Below, in pieces: positions 10,925 to 22,888 of a stretch of DNA of 64,000 nucleotides; the first letter of the stretch is position 1; each line of letters begins with the position of its first letter. Source of the stretch: Hymenopus coronatus (Eukaryota > Arthropoda > Insecta > Mantodea > Hymenopodidae); the NCBI GenBank assembly GCA_030762935.1, contig CM060897.1:110574176-110638175 (forward strand). The letters are read 5' to 3'. The position numbers and the translations under genes are program-made. Under the pieces are notes generated by a model that ran no database searches, was not told the origin of the DNA, and worked only from the letters and a program-made list of their open reading frames with translations.

Positions 10925-11012
10925 TCCACAAATAGCCGAGGAGCGTCGAGAACTTCAGCCCTGCAATGCCGGAGAGAGGACCAGTCGTCGCTGCGCAGCC
11001 CAGCACCAAAAG
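10925..11012 (+). CDS. Candidate first exon of an unknown gene
   Basis: An ATG at 10966 (context CTGCAATGCC) opens MPERGPVVAAQPSTK. After 47 coding bases it reaches AAAAG followed by GTACGT, a canonical donor at 11013. The segment is GC-rich compared with everything around it, and a TATA box sits upstream at 10894. No domain can be recognised in so short a peptide and the next exon was not found. The opposite strand carries overlapping open frames of 71 and 80 residues over the same GC-rich segment, which are probably a composition effect. Treat this as a hypothesis. Confidence 0.25.
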
Positions 11013-11526
11013 GTACGTCACCAAATTCCTCCGGATCTTCAGGCAACATTCGAAGAACCAACCAATTAGCATCGTTGTTTAAATTCATAAAAGATTGTGA
11101 ACTTGCCACTGTACTGTACATGAATTATTTTATAATATGCATTATTATTATTATTATTTTTTTTATTATTAGAATGTAGTAACTACATATTATTACATGT
11201 TAGCTATAATCACTATTTTAAAGCATAAAACATTGTATTTAAATTTTATAACATTTCAAATTGTTACAATGTTGTCGCTATAAGACTTGAGTAGTTATAA
11301 ATACAAGTTTTTTTTTTTTTTTTTTCCGAAACTGGTACATAATTAAAAAATAGATTACCGTAAATTTCTTTGCATAATATTTCCTTCTAAATGGTTTCTT
11401 TCCGCTGTGACATTTGTATAAAGTATCTGGAAACATTCCTGGAAACAGTTTTCTGAAACCTTCTCAGTGATTTATTTATCGTTCGCAAATCGTCGCAAAA
11501 TAGTTTATGCCAGGCAAAATCCTGTT
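11013..11526. other. AT-rich sequence with simple repeats
   Basis: Contains a short (ATT)n tract at 11142-11170 and a T-run at 11309-11327; nothing else recognised. Confidence 0.5.
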
Positions 11527-12316
11527 TTAACTTTCTCTAACACGCACATATGTACAATATACATAGTAGGTATAGAAGGCATTGTATTCCACAAAAATCA
11601 GAGAAATTCAAAATTTAAGGACCCTGAATTTAAAAAAAAAATAGAAAAAAAAATGCGAGTGTTTGTGGACATTATAATTCAAAAACGAAAAGTCGATTAA
11701 ACATCAAACTTGCATTTAAGTTTAGCATCTTCCACGGATGCTACAAGAAGATTTCCAGAAAAATTTTCCATCCTGAACTACATTTGATATGGAACATTTT
11801 TCGAATTTTTCGATTTTCTAATAAATGGTTCTAACGGTTTTGACTAAAATGCCGTATATTTTTAAATGGCAACTAAAATGTATATCTGGAATTTTCTGGA
11901 ATAGCCTCTGTAGACCTCTCCATTCTGTATGGCTTTTGCATACGATAAACCGTAAGATATAGATAAAAACTTGCTGCACAAAAATGTAGATTTCGTCAAA
12001 ATATTAAATTTATGTCCTTTGCATTTTGGTTGTGGAGCTAACAGTTTACGAGATATTCCTTGTTATTTGTTTCAATTTTAATATAGTTACACTTTTCTCA
12101 AGCAGGAAGTCGTCCGTATTCTTCCCCCCCCCCCATTCCTGGTCATGCAAAGAAGCGAATTTCAAACGCTTAGTGACTACTTTTAAAAAAAATCCACTGT
12201 CGCTTTAGCTTAATTTTAGCATATTTCGATTAACATAGAATAGAAAGACGAATAATCTTTTATAAGAAGTTTGTTTGTAGAACAGCTAGAGAAAGTCATG
12301 TGAATGAAACACACAT
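11527..12316 (-). mobile_element. R1 copy, nearly full length
   Basis: The hairpin end at 11527-11575 is degenerate (CACGCACATATGTACAATAT). The 5' end is GTCATGTGAATGAAACACA. Confidence 0.85.
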
Positions 12317-13079
12317 GAACCACAATCATTTTCAAGTTCACTTAATGTTTCCGAAGCAGATTAATGTAATAAAACACCGCATTTGATATTTGCACGTTGT
12401 TTTGTATCCCACAATCTGTCACACAAACAACAAAAGCCAAGTAGCCAGGCAATAACAACAATGCCCATGCCCATGAAACGTTTACGTAAGTGACGGGATA
12501 CTGCTAACACCTGAAAGGGAAGTAAACTGCATTTCATTTTTCGTTCTGGCGAAAATAATACGTTCTGGAAACTTTCTGAACCTAATTCTTGTTTTTTTAT
12601 AAGTTCGCTCCGCAAACCATTACCTTCCCCTTTCCTCTGATTGATAAAGTACACCTCGCAGGGGAGCAGGTACCTCGATATATCTAAAATTTTGTTTTTC
12701 TGATGATTCTTGTTTGTTGACGTTTTAAGATTAATATTTACAACTTTCAACTCTAAACTATAACTGGAAGCACCCTTTAAAACAAATTGTTTGAACTCCT
12801 ACAACCCATTTAATTTTAACGCCGGCTTTTCGTGTCTCTTTAGACTAAATACTGATGCAGGTCAAAATTTTCAAAAGTTTTTTTTTTGATAATTCTTTTG
12901 CATTGGCATTTTAAGAGTTAGATTCTAAATCTTCAGTTCTGAATTATCACTGGAAGTGCCATAAAAGGCAATTGCTTCTAATCCTGCAACTGTTTTCTTC
13001 CCTTGATGGTTACAGTTCAATATCATTTTTCCGTTTGACAGTTTTAGAATTAAGTAGTTCACTTAATACGCACGTTTAA
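12317..13079. repeat. Unassigned sequence with a diverged direct duplication
   Basis: About 120 bases at 12690-12812 recur at 12870-13000. Shared blocks include GATNATTCTTNTNNNTTGNC, ATNACTGGAAG and TNCTNCAAC. An open frame of 129 codons on the minus strand (12750-12361) shows no recognisable domain and overlaps the first repeat unit; I do not call it a gene. Confidence 0.45.
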
Positions 13080-13081
13080 TA

Positions 13082-14259
13082 CTGGGGGCGTTCAATATTT
13101 TCTTAGAAAATCCAAGAAATTACATCCGTACATCGAACAAAATTTGTATCTCGTAACCGTCGTCTCTTACTCGATGGCAGTTAAGAGATTCAGCTATATC
13201 CATCTCGTGGTTTCGTTGCCATAGGCGATTCAACTAACAATCTTGTGCATATTTAGAAAGCTGAAAAAAACGAGTTTAGTACGGGGATTAAACGCTTATA
13301 TTTAAAAGGCTTAACACCGAAATAGATAAAAGCCGAGATGAATGAAGTTCATGGCACATCTGGTCCTGTGTTTGCAAGAATTTACAGTTCAATAAATGAA
13401 TAGAAACGTTACCGTACATCCACAAACGATAAACATCGTTCCGGATGTCCAGTAGAAGTGACTTCATCCGAAATGGTTGACAAAATTCTGGACATAGTTT
13501 TGGGTGCTCGACGAATCGAAGTTTGCGAAACAGTAGAGGCCACAAGGTGCAGTGTTCTCAATTTTGCACCAAAATTGGGTTTCGGCAAGATGGGTGCCGT
13601 GTTTGCTCTCAATGAAGAATAAACACAATCATACCATTGATTCTGAAGCTTGTTTGGCACTTTCTGTCGCAATCCTGACGAGTTTCTGCATCACAACCAT
13701 ACTCCAGAGACAAAAGTACAGTCGAAACAGTGGGTTTTTAAAGGCGAACCAGCTCCAAAAGAAGGCATAGGCGGTGAAATCTATAGACAAAGTGATGGCC
13801 TCGGTTCTTTTGGAATGCACGCTGAATCATCTACAGTGATTAGTTGCAGAAAGGAAGAACGATAAATGGAGAGTATTATGCATCGTTATTGCACAGGTTG
13901 AACGGAGAAATCAAGAAAAAAACGCCCTCATCTGGCAAGAAAAGGATTCTCTTCCATCAAGACAATGAAAAGGATCAACCGTATTCACAGATATGGCCCC
14001 CAGTGACATTTTTTTACTTCCAAACTTGAAAAATGGCTCGGTGGAAAACGAATCATGCCTAACGAATAGGACATCTCCCAAAGAGATGCCTATTTTGAGG
14101 CCCTTCCGAAATATTACTTTTTGGAAGGCTTAAAACAGTTGGAGAAACGCCGAGAAACGTGTATCGATCTAAAAGGAGATTATGTTGAAAAACGGAAAAA
14201 AAAAATCTACCCAAAATAATTTGTTTTTCTACCTTTTTCTAAGAACTGAACGCTTCTCG
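13082..14259 (+). mobile_element. Mariner-like element 1
   Basis: Ends are inverted repeats (left CTGGGGGCGTTCAATATTTT; complement of right CGAGAAGCGTTCAGTTCTTA) next to TA at 13080-13081 and a mutated TA (CA) at 14260-14261. Length 1178 bp is normal for mariner. It belongs to the same family as the element at 40144-41353; the subterminal TTAGAAAATCCAAGAAATTA is shared. Confidence 0.9.
13261..14200 (+). pseudogene. Mariner transposase, broken
   Basis: The start codon is CTG instead of ATG, and an in-frame stop follows within 30 codons. Recognisable blocks in order: the N-terminal paired-like helix-turn-helix region (KGLTP.., VHGTSGPVFARIY), the linker (ARWVPCLLSMKNKHN), HHNHTPETKVQSKQWVFKG, RTINGEYYASLLHRLNGEIK, RILFHQDN with the second catalytic Asp, and APSDIFLLPNLKN with the third Asp. 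The peptide preceding HHNHTPETK lacks the usual DETW segment, so the first catalytic Asp is deleted. Several frameshifts are present. Inactive. Confidence 0.85.
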
Positions 14260-14447
14260 CAGGGACTAATGGTTAAGCGAAAAATTTGTCTTAAAAAAGA
14301 ACTAACTTTGAAATGATATGCATAATACATCTTTTGCACACTTTTTTACATTTGTAAAAGAAAGGAAAACATCTCCAGTGAATTACACAATCAAACCTTT
14401 TAACCTCTATTTTTTGGAATTCGTATTTACCCAAGAAAACTCTGAGG

Positions 14448-15270
14448 AATCCATTCACATGACATTCTCTACATCTCTGTAACAAATTATTGCTAAAACG
14501 TTTACTCTTTTTCTACTTCATGCTAATCTAGATAAACATTAGCAGAAATATGTTTAGCAAAATAGGGGAATGCGCTAAGCTAAACTGTCGTCAAATCTTT
14601 TAAAAGTTGGTTGCGATGTGGTTGAAATCGTTTTTTTTTTGCGTTGCCAGATGTTGACAAATTCCCTGATGAGAAATATTTTAAGTATTTTAAAACTAAA
14701 ACCAGTAATAAGGAATATCTCAGAAATGGTCAACTCCACGAAAAAGTGTATATGATATAAATTGTGTTTCAACGGAATCTACAGTTTCTGTGGAATACGT
14801 TTTTGTCTATCTCTTACGGTTTACCGGTTATTCAAAATGCTGCAAAATCCATCCAGAAGTAAGATGTACTCCCAGAAAATTAATTTTATTTGTCATTTAA
14901 ATATCTTTAATATACTCTATTTTAACCAAAATTGTTAAAGCAATTTTTAAGAAAATCAAAGTTTTCTATTTTTTTTTTCTTATAAAGGGTAGTTTGGAAT
15001 GGAGGATTTTCTTCATAATCTTCGTGGAAGACACTAAACTTAAATAACAAGTTTGGTATTTTACCTACTTTTCATTTTTGATTTATCGTATTCACAGACA
15101 CATGGATACACCCACATGGACTTTTTTTCTAAAAAATGCTGTTTTTGTTTTTTTGTTACAGGGGTCCATAGAAAATGTATTTCCGGTGTAATCTCGGTAT
15201 CGAAGTTTTGGGTGGAATGCAGTACCTTCTCTGTACACTATGTATATAATTCGTATAGAGAAAGTAAAAA
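14448..15270 (+). mobile_element. R1 copy, nearly full length
   Basis: Lacks only about the first dozen bases; begins TCCATTCACATGACATTCTC, ends with the hairpin and ATAGAGAAAGTAAAAA. Confidence 0.9.
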
Positions 15271-15941
15271 GTTACTGTGGGATCGTAAATATTTTTCTTC
15301 TCTGTGTTTATTTATTTTGCTTGGTCTTTATGCATCTCGAATGTAACGGATCGATTATATATTCCTTTTTGCTGTTAGCAGGTATTACTATAATATCGAT
15401 AACACCATAGCTACTAGTGCCGCCATTTGCTTCCACTGAATGGACTAGTAGCTTTAATCTCAGTGACCCAGGTATTTTTTTATTCCCTTGTATACTCACA
15501 ACTCGTACATTAACTTCTTGAAACACTATCGATTTTCCGATGGTCGAGACTTTAATGTGCCAACGAGATTGCTACGTAAGCTGAAGCGAGTGAATGCAGG
15601 GAGAATATTATGAAAAAAGAGTAGGAGGGGTAGTTGCGTAGGCTTCTTCCAGAAAATTCCATTTGTGTGGTCTTGCAACTTTTGCTTTTCTGCTTACCGT
15701 CGTATATTTCTTGGCATTAACTTTCTTTGAATATGCATTCATAGAGCTTTAGTTTTCCGATGGAGTAGAAGCACAAGTTCAGCTCTCGCACTTCAAAAGC
15801 ACTCCTATTAATATTAAGAGGGTAGTAAATTTTAGCTTGATATACACAGCTGCTACAAACTTCATTTTCTCGAGAGATGTTATATAGGCTTTTAAAATAT
15901 CAGACTTTCTTTGGGATGTTGTAGGAGCCTTTTCATAAAAA
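15271..15941. other. Unassigned sequence
   Basis: 670 bases without R1 or SINE matches. A 72-codon minus-strand frame (15526-15308) is open but carries no domain I know. Confidence 0.4.
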
Positions 15942-17726
15942 TATGTGTTACACTCACATGACTTTCTCTACAAACAAACTTCTTACAAAATATTAGGGGA
16001 CAATGGGGTAATGGCGGTCACATAAACAAAGTCGCTGCGAACGGCTTAGAGTAGGAGATTAAAAGTATCATTTTTATGTCAATCGTTAGTTTGGTTCTTT
16101 ACCTAAATGTATGCTAAGAAGAATCTTATTCAAGTATTACTTTTTACCTTAATGATGAGAAATTTATGTGGTGTCATGACCGGGATTACCCACACATGCG
16201 GGTAATGCCGGTCACTATATTCAAATCTGTTATTTAGGTAAAAATATCACTAAAATGCATATAAAAGAACACATTTTATTTTGGAACTTCAATATAGCAA
16301 TTTTCTTCTCTTTACACATACAGCACAGAAACAGTTTTTCGGACTACATTCTAAATAAGCCCACACACCATATGGCCCATAGAAAGTAATGACCATATGT
16401 GTGGGAATAGAAACATCTAATTCCGTCGTTTTTGAAAACTTCGAAATCTTCCATAGTAATATGGCTGCCACGTTTATCCAATAACAACAATACTGAATTC
16501 TCTTTATCACGCTTTAGATGTGTCGGTCAGTTGACCGGCATTGCCCCAACACACATTTTGCTTTAATAATGCGTCAGTATCAACCATATTGTTTAAAACT
16601 AATTCTCACATATGCTACATTATTAAGAAAATCATACACTCTTCGGAAAACCCTATAAACATGTTTAATTATTTTAATATGGTAAATTTACTCTGCGTTG
16701 ATCTTCAAGCAAAAATTAGATAAAAAATGCGTTAAACATGTTTTTTCTCACTGCTGCTCATAATGCTACTAAGGAAATGACGATTAGGGCTAGATGTCTT
16801 AAAGATGCATTTACAACACAAACCAGTAGACCACTGCTGCGATGGTCACCGAAATAATTACGTGACCGGCATTACCCACTGACCGGGGTTACCCGTGCTT
16901 CCCCATATCCTTCTCTCTAAACCATACTAATCGAGCTGCATTAGCAGAATGTGCTTATTACTTAGTTCCTTCTATGTAGAAATGATCTAAAGAAATACAT
17001 TAGGCTAAAGCGATAGGACAATGTTTTAAAAGCTGTCGTTATACGATTGTTATTGCAGTTCGCTTCTTTGCTTGACCAGGAGTAGAATAAAAGAAAACCG
17101 GAGACTTCCTGTCTGAATAAAGTATAAGTATTTTAAAATTGAATCCAATAATAGAGAATATCTTGGAAACTCAACTTTACAACAAAACTGCACTTGACAC
17201 AAATCGTATCTTTTAACGAGATCTATATTTTTTGTGTAGTAAGTTTTTACTATCTATTACGGTTTAATGGTCATTTAAAATCCAGAAAATGATCTCCAGA
17301 ACGAACAGGTCTTCAAAAGCCATTCCCAGAAAATTCAAGATATGCATTTTATTTGTCCTGTAAATATCTATAATATACGATATTTTAATCAAAATCGTTA
17401 GAACCATGTTTGGGAAAAACAGCATTTTCAAAAGTTTTTCCATGTAAAGGGTAGTTTGGGGTGGGGGGATATTTTTGAAAATCTTCGTGTCGTATATTGG
17501 AAGATAATAAACTTAAATATCAAGTTTGGAGTTTGACGGTCTTTTAGTTTTTGAGCTGTGCTGTTCACGGACACACAAAAGCGCGTGTACTTTTTTCTAA
17601 AATGCTTATCTTGGACTCAGGAGGTCTCAAAACATGTTTCCCGCAAAATCTCGGTATCGAATTTTTGGGTGGCATACAATGCCTTCTCTATATATTATAT
17701 ACACGGCACGTTTAGAGAAAGTAAAA
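15942..17726 (+). mobile_element. R1 copy split by a nested TIR element
   Basis: The 5' end lies at about 15942-15995 (GTTACACTCACATGACTTTC). R1 is interrupted at a TA and resumes at about 16905 with the CCATACTAATCGAG block. It runs to TTTAGAGAAAGTAAAA at 17726. Confidence 0.85.
15996..16904. mobile_element. Non-autonomous pogo-like TIR element
   Basis: Ends: GGGGACAATGGGGTAATGGC at the left, and GGGGAAGCACGGGTAACCCC as the complement of the right. It is inserted at TA inside R1. The motif GACCGGNATTACCC recurs at least four times (16188, 16223 inverted, 16532, 16863), clustered toward the ends. A 73-codon minus-strand frame (16510-16289) has several Cys residues but no transposase motif. 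The GGGGA terminus, TA target and repeated subterminal motifs resemble the pogo/Tigger element at 1241-4766, so it may be mobilised by a pogo-type transposase. Confidence 0.65.
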
Positions 17727-17727
17727 T

Positions 17728-17785
17728 ACTGATTCACATGACTTTCTGTACCTGTTTTGCGAACAAAATTACTATAAAAGACATT
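17728..17785 (+). mobile_element. R1 5'-end fragment
   Basis: TTCACATGACTTTCTGTACC and about 40 further bases, wedged between a plus-oriented and a minus-oriented R1 copy. Confidence 0.7.
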
Positions 17786-18586
17786 TTTACTTTCTCTACA
17801 CGTACTATGTACATAGTGAATAGAAAAGGTATCACTAAAAAATTCGATATCGAAATTCACCGAAAATATATGTTTTTAGACCTCCTGAATCCAAAACAGG
17901 CATTTTAATAAAAAGGCCAGTGTGTGTACGTGTGTGTTATCATAGTTCAAATGCAAAAGACCGTTAAATAACAAATTTGGTATTCCAGTTCAGTATTTTC
18001 CAAGGATGCGACACGAAAATCCCCCACCCCAAACAACCATTTACCTGGAAAAAAATTCGAACATTTGGACTGGCTTTAACAATTTTGATTAAAATTCCAT
18101 GTATTAAGAATATTTAAATGAACATTAAAATGTGTAACTTGAATTCTCTGGGTATGACCCCTGAAGAGTCATTCTGAATGACTTTTGTATAACTGGTAAA
18201 CCGTAAGAGATAGACAAAAACTTACTACAAAGAAAAAAAATCAAGTTGAAACACACAATTTATTTCTTATGCATTTTTTCCCCTGGAGTTGACCATTTCC
18301 AAGATATTTCTTACTATCGGTTTCAGTTTTAAAACACTTAAACGGGAATTTTTAAATTCATGCCGTGCAAAGAAACGGATTTTAATCACATAGCAAACCG
18401 CTTTTAAACGATTTATCTATTGATTAGCCTAGTGTATTCCTTTTCCCATCTACTTTTAATGGACTAAATAATAAGACCATTTCTGCTAATGTTTATCTAG
18501 AATAACATAACGTGCATAGAAAAATAAGCTTTCTAGCAACAATTTATTACAGAGATGTAGACAAAGTAATGTGGTGGAATACACCA
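17786..18586 (-). mobile_element. R1 copy, full length
   Basis: Well-kept hairpin (ACTATGTACATAGTGAATAG) at its 3' end. The 5' end at GTGGAATACACCAGT is degenerate. Confidence 0.9.
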
Positions 18587-19398
18587 GTCTATATACTTTA
18601 TGCTATCGAGATAAACATTGGTAGAAATTATTATATTATTGCTTCCTTGTAATTAAAAGGAAAAATAAGGGAATATACTAGATTTAAGCGTAGGAATATC
18701 GTTTTGAAAACCTGTCGCAATGTGATTAACATTGGAATTCGGTTCTGCTTGCATGGTCAGGAGTAAAATAAAAGAGACGCGGATGACAACTTCCTGTTTG
18801 ACAAAAGTGTAAATATTTTAAAATTGAAAACAATAACAAAGAATATTTCGCAAATAGCTCCACAGCAAAAGTATGACCTAAATTGTGTGTTTTGACGAGA
18901 TCTACGTTTTTTGTAGTACATATACATCTTACGGTTTACAGTTATAGAGAAGTCATCCAGAATGAAGAGGACTTGAGATGCTACTCCCAGGAAATTCAAG
19001 TCATATTTTTATATTGTCATTTAAATATCTTTAATGTACGGTATTTTAATCAACATTGTTAGCGCAATTTGTGAGAAAATCGAAAATTTAAAAAAATGTA
19101 CCATATAAAGGGTAGTTTTGGTTGGGAGGATTTTGCTGAAAATTTTTGTGTCGCATCCTGGAAGATACCAAACTTAAATACCAAGTTTTGTATTTAAAGG
19201 ACTTTTTCGTTTTGGAGTTATGCTGTCCAAATGCATACACACAAACACACACGGACATTTTTCTAATTTTTTATTAAGGGGACCTCAAAGCATGTGTTTC
19301 CGCTGAAACATCGATATCATTTTTTTGGTTTGAATACAATAATATATTATATTTTCTATTATGTACATATATAGATAGTACTTGAAAGCAAAGTAAAA
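18587..19398 (+). mobile_element. R1 copy lacking its first ~70 bases
   Basis: Starts at the ATGCTATCGAGATAAACATT block, directly after a minus copy, giving a tail-to-tail inverted pair. The hairpin is decayed and ends AAGCAAAGTAAAA. Confidence 0.85.
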
Positions 19399-19488
19399 AT
19401 ATGGAAACAATTATTTATCTGCATTATTAAGTATCTCATGTATAGCGTTATTACCAGACCGGATTTACCTATATGAACTAAAAATACT

Positions 19489-19668
19489 CAAAATATGCAT
19501 GCAAGATGCAGTAACACACTGCAAATATGCACTGAAACTTGCAAAATATACCTTAAATGTGCATAATATATTAAAATGTCTACATTTCCTAATATATGCA
19601 CGAAATATGCACTTAATACTGAAAAAAATCACTAAACATGGCGAAATATACGCTTAAATATGCACTAA
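19489..19668. repeat. Degenerate array of AAATATGC motifs
   Basis: Exact AAATATGC occurs at 19491, 19522, 19603 and 19656, with close variants (ATATGCACG, GAAATATAC, AAGATGCAG) between. The spacing is irregular. Confidence 0.6.
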
Positions 19669-19779
19669 TAAGTTAAAACTGCCCTTAAATTTAGTTCATT
19701 ACAAATTTAGCGTCTTAAAGGCTTCTTTTTAAGTTTATTTACCTTAACTTTGAAATACTCAGTGAAACACTCTATTTTA

Positions 19780-20947
19780 CGAGGCGTGTCCGGAAAGTAA
19801 ATACCAGTAGGTATACAAAAAAAAAAAAAAAAAAAAAAAAACGGGGGTTGAACTGTTGTATGTCCTCTTCAAAGAAAGCTGCCGCTAGTGAAGACAGCCA
19901 CTGCTGAATATCCTGTTTTCTGTGAGCATCGCTGTCAAAGCCCTTCCTCCAAATGCACGCTTCAGGTTCAAGAACAAGTGGTAGTCAGAAGGCGCAAGAT
20001 CGTGACTGTACGGTGGGCGATTGAACTGCTTTCAACCGAATTGTTAAATAAGGTTTTGTAGGGCACCAGCAGCATGGGTACGTGCGTTGTCATGAAACAG
20101 CACAATGCCTTGACTGAGCATTCCACGCCTTTTGTTTAGGATTGCGTATCGAACATTTCTCAATATTTCACAGTATCGTGCCACATTGATGGTTGCATCT
20201 GTGGGAAGGAACTCAAAAAACAGAACAGAGTGCACATGATTTTTCGTGCTGACAACATTACTTTGAATTTTTGTCATTTGGAGGATCCTGTGTACCTCCA
20301 TTCAATCGACTGGTGTTTTGATTCTGTAGTGACAAGACAAACCCAAATTTCATCATCGGTCACTATCTGCTTAAGAATTCATCTCCCTCATCACTGTATC
20401 GGGCAAATGTTGTCCATGCACAGTCCAGGCGCTTCGTTTTGTGGACATCCGTAAACATCTTCGGAACCCAATGGGAACATAGTTTGCGATAATTGAGCGC
20501 TTTGTGACAATCTCATACAAAACAGTTTTTGAAATTTGTAGAAACACGTCACAAAACATCCTTATTGTGAACCGCTTGTTTTCATGAATTGTCTCATTCA
20601 CTCGTTCAACCAAATGGACATTGGATTGTCCATCATTGAAATACCTAGCCCACTTTCTCATCATTCCACATGTCATTACATTTTCACCGTAAATTTTTAC
20701 AAGTTGACGATGAATTTAAGCTGGTTTAACTTTCCTTGCTTTCAAAAAGCGTATGACAAAACGCACTTCAAAGTTGGCGGGATCATAAATTGTCTTATAC
20801 ATTTTGAAGATCACTAACAACTATAAACACAACACGATCCGACTGTATGGCGTCAATGGATAGACAATGAGCCAGAGAGGCAAATGCGCATGCGTGGAAC
20901 TGCGGTGGCGGTAGAACGAAATGGTACTTACTTTCCAGACACACCTC
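19780..20947 (-). mobile_element. Mariner-like element 2 (different subfamily)
   Basis: Left end CGAGGCGTGTCCGGAAAGTA, and complement of right TGAGGTGTGTCTGGAAAGTA. Flanked by TA at 19778-19779 and 20948-20949; 1168 bp. The TIR differs from elements 1 and 3, so this is a second mariner lineage. A 24-base A run sits at about 19818-19841, near the transposase C-terminus. Confidence 0.9.
19850..20802 (-). pseudogene. Mariner transposase, broken
   Basis: A start at 20802 gives MYKTIYDPANFEVRFVIRFL and then an in-frame stop about 28 codons in. After the stop the family pattern continues: QLVKIYGENVMTCGMMRKWA, ARYFNDGQSNVH, VNETIHENKRFTIR and LYEIVTKRS. Further on come RRGMLSQGIVLFHDNARTHA (second catalytic Asp) and, after a frameshift near 20045, DLAPSDYHLFLNLKR (third Asp). 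The C-terminal tail past FFEEDIQQF is missing. Confidence 0.85.
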
Positions 20948-20989
20948 ATATTGCCAGAAATATGGTAGTGCTATTCACAAAGCCACGTT

Positions 20990-20991
<2 letters not shown>

Positions 20992-21029
<38 letters not shown>

Positions 21030-21034
21030 CACAC
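20992..21034. repeat. (CA)n microsatellite
   Basis: About 20 CA units just outside mariner element 2. Confidence 0.95.
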
Positions 21035-21299
21035 TTGACTGTCGTAATGATATGATCCGGTGGTAACTGTTCTTAACACTGAAACCTAAGTGTTTGCTAT
21101 ATTATCTGCTGTCGCCATTATTTAGATAAGTAGCTATGTCCTTTTAATTAGAAACAACAGTTTGTTAATTAAGTTTTCTTTAGGAAAATCTTCAATAATT
21201 GGTTTTATCAAACCCAAAAGTTCATATCTTTTCCTATCCTCAGTGTATGCATGTGTGTACGTGCATCTCACTTCGGAAGAAGTTCCACACTGCAGCCAC

Positions 21300-21785
21300 C
21301 ATTAGCTTAATGTGCACCGGACTCCAGAGGATAGGATGAGATGAGAATAATGTCAAAAGGGGGGCCGAAAACGGACGGCGGAGGAAGAGCCACAGTTTAG
21401 GGTCCCTAACATTCCAAGCAGTTCTTCATTCCAAAGCAGGGAGTGCAAGGAGCCCGAGCCCCAGGTCTAGCCAAACTCCCTGGGTCTAGAGAAGACTTCC
21501 AAGGCTATCTCACCGCCGAGAGTTGTATTTCCAGGGTGCAGTCACCACCAAAGAGGGTCGCCATCATCGCAGTCCTCGTCGACACTTATAACCCTGAAAG
21601 AGACCGGTTATATGAAATGGATATGAAATGAAGTGACAGGGAGTTCGGGGGAAAGAGGAAATCTCTCCTAGCGACCCGAGAAAAAACCCGAAAATATCCA
21701 TGGTTAGAGAGATCGGCCACGGAAATCGATCCCACGACCTCCCGAATGCCAGTCATAGACGAGCCACCTAGCACGATATATACAG
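21300..21785 (-). mobile_element. Interspersed repeat, family E
   Basis: GC-rich for the window. Ends with ATCGATCCCACGACCTCCCG and AATGCCAGTCATAGACGAG, which in reverse complement is a tRNA-like B box (GTCGTGGGATCGATTCC) behind an A-box-like start. The end block CTCCCGAATGCCAGT recurs at 29235, so at least this module is repeated. The inner part (GACTCCAGAGG, AGTTTAGGGTCCC) is probably SINE or LINE 3' sequence. Confidence 0.5.
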
Positions 21786-22092
21786 TGGGTAAACACGAGA
21801 CAGCTGGGAAAGCTTCTCTTCCTTGTATAGCTTGTCGTATGCTAGTTTATGTCGGGAACAGAAAGCAATCCAACACGTCAGTCATCAACCTATACGTTTA
21901 TGTTTTTCATATTTAGAAAGGAATGGAATAAGTATTTAGTTTGCGGAAAAGCTCGCACTCATAACATTCAATTTGCAGCGTTATTAGGAGAAGTGAGTAT
22001 GCCAGTTACCAAGGAGAAGAACGTTTCTTTAAAAAAATTGTGTTCGATACCAATTAATAACCAAGATGACTGTTCATATTTATTCCTGACAT
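21786..22092. other. Unassigned sequence
   Basis: A 98-codon plus frame (21849-22145) runs into the next R1 copy, which argues against a gene. Nothing else seen. Confidence 0.4.
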
Positions 22093-22888
22093 TTTTACTT
22101 TCTCTACGCGTACTATGTCCCAAGTGTATAGAGAAGATATTGTAATGCACCCAAAAATTCAATACCGAGATTTCACCGGAAATATATGTTTTGAGATCTG
22201 CTGTATTAGAAACATATTTCTGTGTGTATGTGGGCTTAAAAACGAAAAGTCTTAAATATCAAACTTGGTATTTAAGTACAGTATCTTCCAAGAATGTGAC
22301 ACGAAGATTTTCAAGAAAATCTCCCACCCCAAACTACCCTTTATATGGAAAAGAATTTGAAAATTTTGATTTTCTCAAAAATAGCTCAAACGATTTTGAT
22401 TAAAATATCGTATATTAATGATATTTAGATGACAAATAAACCGTATATCTTGAATTTTCTGGGAATATCTCTGAAGATATCTTTATTCTAGATGGATTTT
22501 TCGGAATTTTGCATAACTGGTAAACGTAGGAGATAGACAAAACTTACTTATCAAAACTATAGAGCTCGTTAAAACACACAGTTTATGTTATATACATTTT
22601 TTCGTGTAGTTTTGACCATTTTTGAGATATTCCTTGTAATTGGTTTTAGTTTTAAAATACTTGAACGTTTCTCATACGGGAACTTTCCGACACCTGGATA
22701 CGCAAAGAAACGGATTTCAATTCCTTAGCAACCATATTTAAAAACATTTGACTGTCGGTTTAGCCTAATGTATTCTCTTATTTCCCTTCTAATTGTAAGG
22801 AACTAAGTAATAAGATTATTTCTGCTAATGTTTATTTCGATTAGCATAAACTAGATAGAAGAATAAGCTTATTAACAATTATTTGTTT
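22093..22888 (-). mobile_element. R1 copy, split near its 5' end by a SINE
   Basis: The 3' hairpin is at 22100-22135. R1 continues after the SINE at 23172-23219 (GTTATGTGAATGGAGCACA, ATCAGAT). Confidence 0.85.

Noticed and set aside
10830..11072. 80-codon minus frame in the GC-richer block
   Set aside because: No domain; three frames are open in this GC-rich patch, so openness carries little weight. The plus-strand donor context was preferred.
12361..12750. 129-codon open frame on the minus strand
   Set aside because: No recognisable domain, low-complexity start, overlaps a diverged duplication; the size is within chance for 64 kb of AT-rich DNA.
20230..20817. Plus-strand frames of 74-77 codons
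   Set aside because: Antisense shadows of the mariner 2 transposase.
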